59,693 bases of DNA from contig DASZNF010000123.1 in NCBI GenBank assembly GCA_035551355.1, forward strand, positions 1 to 59,693, in the 5' to 3' direction. Position numbers and translations under genes: made by a program. Position 1 is the first letter of the stretch. Every line of letters begins with the position of its first letter. This DNA is from DATATV01 sp035551355. Lineage in GTDB: Bacteria; Actinomycetota; Actinomycetes; Mycobacteriales; Pseudonocardiaceae. Positions 7,805 to 14,436 of the stretch are shown one piece after another. Under the pieces are notes generated by a model, which made no database searches, was not told where the DNA came from, and saw nothing but the letters and a program-made list of their open reading frames with translations.

Positions 7805-7847
7805 GTCAACTTAGGTTGACACCACGGCCGCGTCAACCTAAGTTGAC
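7805..7847. promoter_or_regulatory. Duplicated palindromic operator between divergent genes
   Basis: GTCAACTTAGGTTGAC (7805-7820) and GTCAACCTAAGTTGAC (7832-7847) are exact reverse complements of one another, and each is itself a near-perfect palindrome (GTCAACYTARGTTGAC). Their centres are 27 bp apart. Each contains TTGAC on both strands, so the sites overlap likely -35 boxes in both directions. The right copy ends 3 nt before the ATG of the HTH gene, leaving no room for a ribosome site, so that mRNA may be leaderless or start within the operator. The small HTH protein is the obvious candidate ligand. Confidence 0.8.
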
Positions 7848-7850
7848 AAC

Positions 7851-8060
7851 ATGACCGAAGCGACGAATCTCGCGGCACGAGCCGGAGACGCCGATCCCGG
7901 CGTCGGCCTGCACGCGGTGAGCGCGCTGCGCAAACTGCTGGAACAGCTGGAAGCCGTCCAGGTGCGCAACGCGCGGAACAAGGGCTGGTCCTGGCAGGAC
8001 ATCGCGGCCGCGCTCGGCGTCAGCCGGCAAGCGGTGCACAAGAAGCACGGGAGGCGATGA
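7851..8060 (+). CDS. Small HTH DNA-binding protein paired with a Clp-N protein
   Basis: A 69-residue protein. An N-terminal helical segment (LHAVSALRKLLEQLEAVQVRNARNKG) leads into a clear helix-turn-helix, WSWQDIAAALGVSRQAVHKKHGRR. The second helix, SRQAVHKKH, is the recognition helix. Its stop overlaps the start of the Clp N-domain gene (ATGA), so the two are translated as a unit. HTH/Clp-N gene pairs recur in actinobacteria, with the HTH protein presumed to be a dimeric regulator. The palindromic sites just upstream suggest autoregulation. Confidence 0.8.
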   Translation: MTEATNLAARAGDADPGVGLHAVSALRKLLEQLEAVQVRNARNKGWSWQDIAAALGVSRQAVHKKHGRR

Positions 8061-8602
8061 GCATGTTCGAGCGATTCACCGACACCGCCCGCGGCGCCGT
8101 GACCGATGCGCCCCGGCACGCCCAGCGCTACGGCGACCAGGTGATCACCCCGGTGCACGTGTTCGCGGCCCTGCTCGACCAGCCGAACGCACCCTTGGAC
8201 CCGCAGCTGGCCGAATATCACGTGACCAGCGCCGAGTTACTCGCCGAACTGGACGCGAGCCATCGGCGGGGCGGGCTGTCCGATGCCGATGCCGCCGCCC
8301 TGCGCACCATCGGCATCGACGTCGACGAGGTGTTCGGCCGCATCGAGCGCAGCCTCGGGCCGGACGTGCTGAGCCTGCAGCCCATCCTCCGGGACACCCC
8401 TCGGCCGCGGTACCCGTTCGCGCCCGAGACCAAGCAGACCCTGGAGTACGCCGTGCGGGAGGCGGCCACGCTGCGCCGGCGCACGCTGACCGAGGAACAC
8501 CTGTTGCTGGCCCTGCTGCGCCAGCCCGGCCCGGCCGCCGACCTGCTGGGCGAGCACGGCCTGCGCTACGCGGAGTTCCGGGCCCGCCGGGAGGCGGCCT
8601 GA
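8057..8602 (+). CDS. Clp N-terminal (Clp-N repeat) domain protein
   Basis: A 181-residue protein holding two Clp-N-like repeats but no AAA+ module. The first starts MFERFTDTARGAVTDAPRHAQRYGDQVITPVHVFAALLDQP; the second is RYPFAPETKQTLEYAVREAATLRRRTLTEEHLLLALLRQPGPAADLL. In ClpA/ClpC this domain binds adaptors and substrates. A stand-alone copy may act as an adaptor, decoy or sensor of protein damage. It is coupled by overlap to the HTH gene, suggesting that it modulates that regulator. Its 3' end overlaps the convergent YczE-like gene by 37 nt. Confidence 0.85.
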   Translation: MSMFERFTDTARGAVTDAPRHAQRYGDQVITPVHVFAALLDQPNAPLDPQLAEYHVTSAELLAELDASHRRGGLSDADAAALRTIGIDVDEVFGRIERSLGPDVLSLQPILRDTPRPRYPFAPETKQTLEYAVREAATLRRRTLTEEHLLLALLRQPGPAADLLGEHGLRYAEFRARREAA

Positions 8603-9300
8603 TCAGCCTGGCCGACCCGGTCCGCTGGGCCTTCCTGGCTCGGCTCGGTGGCGCGGTCCGGCCGATCACCCGGGCCGCGCCACACCACCAGGGGCAGGAA
8701 CAACTGGGTCAGCGGCCCAATGCCCACCGCGTAGAGCACCGTGCCCACCCCGACCGTGCCGCCGAGCAGCCACCCGCAGGCCAGCACGGTCAGCTCGATC
8801 CCGGTGCGCACAAGCCGGATCGACCACCCGGTCCGTGCGGTCAGCCCGGTCATCAGACCGTCACGCGGGCCGGGGCCCAGCCGGGCGCCGATGTAGCCGG
8901 CGGTGGCCAGCCCGTTGAGCACCACCCCGGACACCAGCAGCACGATCCGCGCGAGCAGCGAACCGGGCTGAGTCACCAGGGCCAGCACCGCGTCCACCGA
9001 CAACGCGACCACCGCGACGTTGGCCACCGTGCCGACCCCGGGCCGCTGACGCAACGGAATCCAGGCCAGCAGCACCAGCACACCGACCACCGCGACCACG
9101 CTGCCGAAGTCCACGCCCAGCCGTTTGGACACGCCCTCGTGCAGCACGTCCCATGGATCCAGCCCCAGGTGAGCACGCACCAGCAGCCCGTCGCTGGCCC
9201 CGTACAGCACAAGCCCGGCGAACAACTGCGGTAACCGGCGCAGCGGGCGGACGGTCACCGGGACACCGGACAGCACTACGGCGTGTCTCGTGGTCGTCAT
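8566..9300 (-). CDS. YczE/YitT-family integral membrane protein
   Basis: A 244-residue protein from the ATG at 9300 (MTTTRHAVVLSG). About five hydrophobic segments follow, including LFAGLVLYGASDGLLVRAHLGLDPWDVLHEGVSKRLG and NGLATAGYIGARLGPGPRDGLMTGLTART, both characteristic of the YczE family. The C-terminal 35 residues are hydrophilic and charged. Comparative genomics links YczE proteins to divergent MocR-type regulators (YczR), exactly the arrangement here. The transported or sensed compound is not established. Confidence 0.85.
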   Translation of the reverse strand: MTTTRHAVVLSGVPVTVRPLRRLPQLFAGLVLYGASDGLLVRAHLGLDPWDVLHEGVSKRLGVDFGSVVAVVGVLVLLAWIPLRQRPGVGTVANVAVVALSVDAVLALVTQPGSLLARIVLLVSGVVLNGLATAGYIGARLGPGPRDGLMTGLTARTGWSIRLVRTGIELTVLACGWLLGGTVGVGTVLYAVGIGPLTQLFLPLVVWRGPGDRPDRATEPSQEGPADRVGQADQAASRRARNSA

Positions 9301-9320
9301 GCGGACCAGCCTGCCCGCCG

Positions 9321-9358
9321 ATTGGCCTTCCAATCGAGGGCCAATTCTGCTTTATTGG
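9321..9358. promoter_or_regulatory. ATTGG/CCAAT box cluster in the MocR-YczE divergent promoter
   Basis: Four boxes lie within 38 bp: ATTGG (9321), CCAAT (9330), CCAAT (9341) and ATTGG (9354). They form ATTGG-N4-CCAAT and CCAAT-N8-ATTGG inverted pairs in the 62-bp gap between the two divergent genes. The arrangement suits a dimeric MocR regulator controlling both promoters. Assignment to the adjacent regulator is inference. Confidence 0.55.
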
Positions 9359-9362
9359 ACTG

Positions 9363-10811
9363 GTGAGCGTGGGAATTTCGGGCGGTGGCCGGGTGTCGGG
9401 CCGCCGGTTGGCCGAACTGCTTGGCAATTGGCGCACGCCGGACACCAGGCAATCCAGTACCGAACTCGCCGCCGCGATCCGCCTGCTGGTGCGTGAGGGC
9501 CAATTGCCCGCGGGCACGCAACTGCCCGCCGAGAGGGAACTGGCCGAGGCGTTGCGAATCAGCCGCACCATGGTCACCTCGGCCCTGGACCGGCTGCGCG
9601 AGGAGGGCGCGGCGACCAGCAGGCGCGGTTCCGGTTCCTGGATCACCCTGCCCGGCAGCACCCACCCGGTCGAACGCCCGGCGTCACCCGATCTGATCAA
9701 CCTGGCCCAGGCGGCACCCGAAGCGGTGAACGAACTGGCCGCCGCGGTCGAGGCCGCCCGCGGCCAACTGCCCGAGCATCTGGCCGGCAACGGCTACCAC
9801 CAACGTGGACTTCCCTTGCTGCGCAAGCGAATCGCCGATCGGTACACCGCGCGCGGGCTGGCCACCAGCCCGGATCAGATTGTGGTGACCAACGGCGCGC
9901 ATCACGCTTTCGTGTTGGTCGGCCGCATGCTCACCGGACCGGGTGACCGGATCCTGGTGGAGCATCCCACCTATCCGAACGCGCTGGACGCCATCCGCGC
10001 GCACAATTTGCTGCCGATCAGCGTGGCCATGCGCCCGGACGGCTGGTCGCTGCCGGAGATCGATGCCGCACTGCGCCAGTCCGCGCCGAAACTGGCCTAT
10101 CTGGTGCTGGACTTCCAGAACCCGACCGGCCACCGGATGTCCGACGAGGATCGCGAACGGCTCGCCGCCGCGCTGCACCGCACCCGCACCCCGGCGGTGG
10201 TGGACGAGACGCTGGCCGAGATCGACCTCGACGGCGACCCCGCGCAGGCCCCGGCACCACTGGCCGCGTACTCCCCCGATCAGGTGATGATGATCGGCTC
10301 GGCCAGCAAGTCGTACTGGGGTGGGCTGCGGCTGGGCTGGATTCGCGCCTCGGTGGAGTTGGCCGACCGGATCGTCACCGGCCGCTCCGCCTACGACCTG
10401 GGCGCGCCCCTGTTCGAGCAGCTGGTGCTGGCCGAACTGCTCATCGATCCGGTGCCGATCCTGGCCCGGCACTGCGCGAACCTCGCGCTGCGCAGGGACA
10501 TTCTGTGCGACGCACTGGCCGAGAACTGTCCACAATGGAGTTTCCGGCGACCGTCCGGTGGGCTGAGCGTGTGGTGCGAGCTGGATCAGCCGGTCAGTAC
10601 CCGGCTGGCGGTCACCGGACAGGCGCTTGGTTTGCGGCTGGTGCCCGGATCCCGGTTCGGCCCGCACGGTGGGCTGGAGCGCTGGCTTCGGGTGCCGTTC
10701 GGGCTGCCGCCCGCACAGTTGCGGGACGCGGCCTGGCGACTGGGCCGGCTGGCCGCCGCGGTCGGCGCGCCGGGCGCCGAACCCGACGACACGCCAACGG
10801 CGGTGACCTGA
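9363..10811 (+). CDS. MocR-type (GntR wHTH + aminotransferase fold) regulator, YczR-like
   Basis: A 482-residue protein with an N-terminal GntR winged helix (residues about 15-95: LAAAIRLLVREGQLPAGTQLPAERELAEALRISRTMVTSALDRLREEGA) joined to a class I aminotransferase domain. The latter contains NPTGHRMSD and the PLP-lysine segment GSASKSYWGGLRLGWIR. Such proteins use PLP or an aldimine as ligand and rarely act as enzymes. The start is ambiguous: GTG at 9363 was taken, with GTG at 9369 or 9393 possible, none having a strong ribosome site. It is divergent from the YczE gene across CCAAT boxes. It ends before an 18-bp-stem terminator. Confidence 0.85.
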   Translation: MSVGISGGGRVSGRRLAELLGNWRTPDTRQSSTELAAAIRLLVREGQLPAGTQLPAERELAEALRISRTMVTSALDRLREEGAATSRRGSGSWITLPGSTHPVERPASPDLINLAQAAPEAVNELAAAVEAARGQLPEHLAGNGYHQRGLPLLRKRIADRYTARGLATSPDQIVVTNGAHHAFVLVGRMLTGPGDRILVEHPTYPNALDAIRAHNLLPISVAMRPDGWSLPEIDAALRQSAPKLAYLVLDFQNPTGHRMSDEDRERLAAALHRTRTPAVVDETLAEIDLDGDPAQAPAPLAAYSPDQVMMIGSASKSYWGGLRLGWIRASVELADRIVTGRSAYDLGAPLFEQLVLAELLIDPVPILARHCANLALRRDILCDALAENCPQWSFRRPSGGLSVWCELDQPVSTRLAVTGQALGLRLVPGSRFGPHGGLERWLRVPFGLPPAQLRDAAWRLGRLAAAVGAPGAEPDDTPTAVT

Positions 10812-10824
10812 GCGAAGACGACTC

Positions 10825-10869
10825 CGCTCGCCTTCCGGTGTGACCCCTCGGCACACCGGAAGGCGAGCG
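10825..10869. terminator. Long perfect hairpin after the MocR gene
   Basis: CGCTCGCCTTCCGGTGTG (10825-10842) pairs perfectly with 10852-10869 across a 9-nt loop, giving an 18-bp GC-rich stem 14 nt after the stop codon. There is no U-tract, as is common in actinomycetes. It probably terminates the MocR transcript. Confidence 0.8.
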
Positions 10870-10877
10870 GGAGAAGT

Positions 10878-10912
10878 GTCCCGGTGCCGTGGGGGCAACA
10901 CGGCACCGGGAC
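10878..10912. terminator. Second back-to-back hairpin
   Basis: GTCCCGGTGCCGTG (10878-10891) pairs perfectly with 10899-10912 across a 7-nt loop. It lies 9 nt after the first stem, between two convergent genes, and may serve the minus-strand secreted-protein gene. The remaining sequence to 11066 shows nothing further. Confidence 0.7.
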
Positions 10913-11065
10913 CAGGGACCCGACCTGGCCGGGCGCGGTGGGCAGGTCGGGAAGCTGTGGTGGGGTGGGCGCGAAAATTCGCGCACGACACCGTTGCCCC
11001 GGAACAACAAACACGCTGAGTAACCGTCGATGGACGGAGATCTACCCGCGGAACGAGGGCCGGGG

Positions 11066-11998
11066 TCAGTCGGGTGACGTGCTGGGCAGCCCGGCCGTCT
11101 CACCGGCGATGATCGCCGGGCGGTGGGTGCCCACAGTGCTGATCGCCGCGTCGGCCGAGCCGCTCGCGGACGGGAGCACGGCCTGGCCCTTGGCCGAGCC
11201 GGGCTCGGTGTGTGTTGGCGCGAAAGAAGAAACGGGGGCGACCGGCGCCGGCGCGCTGGGCTGCGGAAGCGGCACCGGGCTGGGCGCGTCCGGCAGTGCG
11301 GCGCGCTCGGTCCGCGGCGCGGCCGGAGTGGGCTGGTCGAGGCTGTCGGCCGTCCGGTCGAAGTCCTTGTGCGGGCTGGCGATCAGCGCGGGGGCTGGGG
11401 CGGCCGGCGGCGCGCTCACCGGGGCGGCGGCCGGGGCGCTCGGCGCGGTGCTGGTCTTGGCGCTGCTCCCGGTCGAACTCGTGCTGGTGCTCTGGCCGGT
11501 GACCGCCGTGGCCGCGGTCTGCACCGCGCTGGTGGCCGTGGCGGTGACCTGGTCGATCACGTTGGTGACCGGCGTGGTCACCGCGCTGACCGTGCTCGTG
11601 GTGCTGGTGACCGCGGTGTTCACGGTGGCCGCCGTCTGGGTGAGCGTGGTGGTCAGAGTCTGGTCCACGCTGCCCACGACCTGGGCGAGCAGCCCGGGCA
11701 GGGTGCTCGAGGAGCTGGCCGCCGAGGTCACGGTGCTGGTGGCGGAGGTCGTGCCGGTGGTGGTCGTGGTGCCACTGGTCTGGTCCGCGGCGGCGACCGA
11801 GGTGCCGAGCAGCCAGGCCGCGCCGGCCAGCCCGAGGGTGAGCAGCAGCCGGACGAGGAACCGGGGCACCCGCCGCACCACGGCGTTCGGCACGGCGTTC
11901 GGCACGTTCGTGCTCGCCACTGCGTTCACCGCCGTTCGCCCCTCATCCGCGGCGCGCCGGCCGCGGTCTCTCGCGGTCCGCCACGCCGTCCCCGACAT
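11066..11998 (-). CDS. Secreted Thr/Ser/Pro/Ala-rich low-complexity protein
   Basis: A 310-residue protein from the ATG at 11998 (MSGTAWRTARDRG); an in-frame GTG lies 9 nt upstream. The N-terminus has an Arg-rich stretch, a hydrophobic helix (FLVRLLLTLGLAGAAWLLG) and a probable signal-peptidase site at SVAAADQ. The mature part begins with a Thr/Ser-rich tract (TSGTTTTTGTTSATSTV), continues through Thr/Val-rich helix-forming repeats (LTTTLTQTAATVNTAV) and ends in a Pro/Ala/Ser-rich tail. The layout resembles the other secreted protein here at 49611-50513, including the ADQ start of the mature region and a T-x-PD C-terminus. It is probably a cell-surface or aerial-hypha protein. Function unknown. 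Confidence 0.7.
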   Translation of the reverse strand: MSGTAWRTARDRGRRAADEGRTAVNAVASTNVPNAVPNAVVRRVPRFLVRLLLTLGLAGAAWLLGTSVAAADQTSGTTTTTGTTSATSTVTSAASSSSTLPGLLAQVVGSVDQTLTTTLTQTAATVNTAVTSTTSTVSAVTTPVTNVIDQVTATATSAVQTAATAVTGQSTSTSSTGSSAKTSTAPSAPAAAPVSAPPAAPAPALIASPHKDFDRTADSLDQPTPAAPRTERAALPDAPSPVPLPQPSAPAPVAPVSSFAPTHTEPGSAKGQAVLPSASGSADAAISTVGTHRPAIIAGETAGLPSTSPD

Positions 11999-12002
11999 AT
12001 CT

Positions 12003-12020
12003 ACCACCGCAAACGGTGGT
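12003..12020. promoter_or_regulatory. Short hairpin in the divergent promoter region
   Basis: ACCACCG (12003-12009), loop CAAA, CGGTGGT (12014-12020). It overlaps the start region of the minus-strand secreted-protein gene and lies 136 nt upstream of the protease gene. It could be an operator or could sequester translation signals on the minus transcript. Confidence 0.35.
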
Positions 12021-12155
12021 TCCGCCGCTTCAAACCGGGTCTACCCCGCGAAGCGGCCGTAAACAACCGTTGCCCGACGAGAGCCCATCACCGGAATGAG
12101 TGGTTTGGGCGCGTCGGGCCACGAATGCACTTAGTGTCACCGGCACGGTGACGTC

Positions 12156-13334
12156 ATGTACACCGCCGACCGGAGCAAGAATCCGACGCGACTGGCCGAA
12201 CTGGCCGATCGACTCAGACCCGTTGCCGACGATCTCGTATTGCACGACGAGGGTGGCCCGGGCGAATGCCTGGTCCGGGCGGGCGAACTGCTCGCCCACC
12301 CCGCCGTCGCCGATTCCGTAATGGACAAGCTGGGGTCCCGTGCGGACAGTGCCGAACTGGCGCTGCCCGGCGAGGCCGTCCGCATCCGGCTGCGTCCCCA
12401 GGCGCGCGACCATTCGGTGGAACTGGCCGCCGAGCTGACCCGTCCGGGCGACACGGTTTTCGTGCAGCCCAACCATCTTCATGTGGGCTGTCCGGTCATG
12501 TCCGGCACGCCGATCGAGTTCGGCACCGGCACCGTGCCCACGCCAGCCGAGTTGCCACCCGCCCCGCCGACGGAACTGTGGGAACCGCCGGTGACCGTCG
12601 CCCTGCTGGACACCGGGCTGGACCCGCACCCGTGGTTCGCCGACCGCCCGTGGTTGTCCGAATGGGGCCTGTCGGCCGAGACCCTGCACCCCGACCAGCC
12701 CGCCGCCCGGGACCGGCAGGCCGGACACGGCACGTTCGTCGCCGGGGTGTTGCTGCAGCACGCGCCCGGGGTGACCATCCGGCACCACCGCACACTCGCC
12801 TCGACCGGACTGACCGACGATGTCGTCGTGGCCGCCGGGCTGGATCAGGTGCGGCGGATCGCCCGGGCCCGCAACGAGAAGTTGGACATCGTGGTGATCA
12901 CCGCCGGCTGTCACACCGCGGACGACACCTGCCCGCCCCTTTTGCGCCGCGCACTCGAGCGCACGGTTGACCCGATCGTGGTGGCCTCCGCGGGCAACAA
13001 CGCGTCCGCCCGGCCGTTCTGGCCTGCCGCGTCGCCGCAGGTCATCGCGGTGGCGGCGACCGGACACCGCGATCAGCTGGCACCGTTCTCCAACCGAGGC
13101 GACTGGGTGAACGTGGCCGCCCCCGGCGTGGACATCGTGAGCAGCTTCGTGCGGGCCGTACAGCACGAGCACGGCATCGCACCCGAGACCGTGACCAGGG
13201 AATACGGTGCCGCGAAGTGGAGTGGCACCTCGTTCGCCGCGCCCCGGGTGGCCGCCTCGCTGGCCCGGCTGCTGCACGCCGGCATTCCCCCGAAAGCGGC
13301 ACGCGAGCACGTCAGTAACTCGTTCGGGGGATAA
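12156..13334 (+). CDS. Subtilisin-like (S8) serine protease, no signal peptide
   Basis: A 392-residue protein with a complete S8 catalytic set: Asp152 in VALLDTGLDPH, His191 in GHGTFVAGVL, oxyanion Asn281 in ASAGNN, and Ser359 in GTSFAAPRVAASLARLL. Residues 1-140 form a non-homologous N-terminal domain with no signal peptide or membrane helix, so the enzyme is probably cytoplasmic. No transmembrane anchor exists at the C-terminus either, unlike ESX mycosins. It is followed, all on the + strand, by an ECF sigma factor (80 nt later), a small beta-rich protein and a TPR-CHAT protease. The co-orientation suggests regulated proteolysis tied to transcription. Confidence 0.9.
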   Translation: MYTADRSKNPTRLAELADRLRPVADDLVLHDEGGPGECLVRAGELLAHPAVADSVMDKLGSRADSAELALPGEAVRIRLRPQARDHSVELAAELTRPGDTVFVQPNHLHVGCPVMSGTPIEFGTGTVPTPAELPPAPPTELWEPPVTVALLDTGLDPHPWFADRPWLSEWGLSAETLHPDQPAARDRQAGHGTFVAGVLLQHAPGVTIRHHRTLASTGLTDDVVVAAGLDQVRRIARARNEKLDIVVITAGCHTADDTCPPLLRRALERTVDPIVVASAGNNASARPFWPAASPQVIAVAATGHRDQLAPFSNRGDWVNVAAPGVDIVSSFVRAVQHEHGIAPETVTREYGAAKWSGTSFAAPRVAASLARLLHAGIPPKAAREHVSNSFGG

Positions 13335-13414
13335 ATTGCCGACGTGGGAGCCGGATGATCTTCGTGCTCATCGGAGCGGGCGAGTTGATCTCGCCTTGCC
13401 AAGGGAGCACGAAG

Positions 13415-13981
13415 ATGCCGGAACTCTCGACCACCGAACTGGTGCGCGCGGCCATCGCCGATGATCAGCCGGCCTGGAACGCGCTGGTTCGCCGTTATGC
13501 CGGAGTGGTGTGGGCCGTCGCCCGCGAACACGGGCTGAACGCGGCCGACGCCGCCGATGTCAGCCAGACCACCTGGCTCAACCTGTCCCGCCAGCTGGCC
13601 GGCCTGCGCGACCCCGAACGCCTGGCCGGCTGGCTGGTCACCACCGCCCGGCGGGAGGCCCGGCGCGCGGTGCTGGCCCGCGGCCGGGAGACCCCGGTGG
13701 AGTGGCTGCCCGACAGATGCTCGGCCGAGCAACCGGAACCCGAGCGGGCCGTGCTGATCGCGGACGCGGACAGCACGTTGTGGCGGGCCTTCGCCGAACT
13801 GCCGCACCGATGCCGGCAACTCCTCCGGCTGATCGCCGAGGCGCCCGACCTCAGTTACGCCCAAGCCGCCCGGTCATTGGGCATCCAGCTGGGCAGTGTC
13901 GGGCCGATCCGGGGTCGTTGCCTGGCCGCGCTGCGCCGGAAGCTGGCCTGCGCCGGGGCATTGGACGGGGTGGCCCGGTGA
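13415..13981 (+). CDS. ECF-type RNA polymerase sigma factor
   Basis: A 188-residue sigma-70 family protein. Region 2 is WNALVRRYAGVVWAVAREHGLNAADAADVSQTTWLNLSRQLAGL, where the DVSQTTWL stretch is the region 2.3-2.4 promoter-melting motif. RDPERLAGWLVTTARREARR follows. Region 4 is LPHRCRQLLRLIAEAPDLSYAQAARSLGIQLGSVGPIRGRCLAALRRKL, with a helix-turn-helix. The ATG at 13415 was chosen because GGGAG lies 8-9 nt upstream; the frame opens at 13355 without family sequence. Its stop overlaps the GTG of the next gene (GTGA). No classical membrane anti-sigma factor is adjacent. Confidence 0.9.
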   Translation: MPELSTTELVRAAIADDQPAWNALVRRYAGVVWAVAREHGLNAADAADVSQTTWLNLSRQLAGLRDPERLAGWLVTTARREARRAVLARGRETPVEWLPDRCSAEQPEPERAVLIADADSTLWRAFAELPHRCRQLLRLIAEAPDLSYAQAARSLGIQLGSVGPIRGRCLAALRRKLACAGALDGVAR

Positions 13982-14436
13982 TCAGGGATGCCGCGCTGCT
14001 GGCCGAACTGGCCGCCGGATTCGCCCGCCGGGACCCGTTGCCGGGCGAGGTGCTGCGGGCCGCCCGACAGGCCTGGACCCCGTCGTCTCGCCGTGGATCG
14101 GACCGGCAGTTGGCGGTGGTGCGGGACACCGCGCTGGGCGTCGGCCCGATGTCGGTCCGCGGCGCGGGTTATGGCCGGCACACACTGGATTTCGCCGGTT
14201 CGGGCGTGCTGCTCACCGTGGAGGTCAGCCGCGAGGCGGACGGCGTGCGCCTGTCCGGGTTGCTGGACTCCGCCCACCTGGGCACGGTGGTCGTGCACTG
14301 GCCGGACGGGGCGCAAACCCTTGCGGTGGACGGGATCGGCGGGTTCGGCGGGACCGGATTGCCGTGCGGTCCGCTGTCGCTGGCGGTGCACCGGCCAGGC
14401 GAACCGGTGGCGAGGACCCCGTGGTTTCTCGGCTGA
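13978..14436 (+). CDS. Small beta-rich protein between ECF sigma and CHAT protease
   Basis: A 152-residue protein starting at the GTG overlapping the sigma stop codon. An N-terminal helical part (LLAELAAGFARRDPLPGEVLRAARQAW) is followed by beta-strand-rich sequence (LAVVRDTALGVGPM; HTLDFAGSGVLLTVEV; LSGLLDSAHLGTVVVHWPDG; TLAVDGIGGFGGTGLPCGPLSLAVHRPG). The C-terminal part reads like a transthyretin/carboxypeptidase-regulatory-like fold. Similar small proteins occur beside ECF sigma genes in other actinomycetes. Because it is translationally coupled to the sigma factor and then to the CHAT gene (16-nt overlap), it is the best candidate for an anti-sigma or protease substrate. That role is inference. 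Confidence 0.7.
   Translation: MIRDAALLAELAAGFARRDPLPGEVLRAARQAWTPSSRRGSDRQLAVVRDTALGVGPMSVRGAGYGRHTLDFAGSGVLLTVEVSREADGVRLSGLLDSAHLGTVVVHWPDGAQTLAVDGIGGFGGTGLPCGPLSLAVHRPGEPVARTPWFLG

Noticed and set aside
7788..7878. Longer N-terminus for the PP2C-like protein starting at 7878
   Set aside because: It would translate through both operator palindromes and overlap the divergent HTH start. The added sequence has no family resemblance.
13355..13414. Earlier ATG of the sigma factor frame
   Set aside because: The added 20 residues do not resemble region 1/2 of ECF sigma factors and lack a ribosome site, whereas ATG 13415 has GGGAG upstream.
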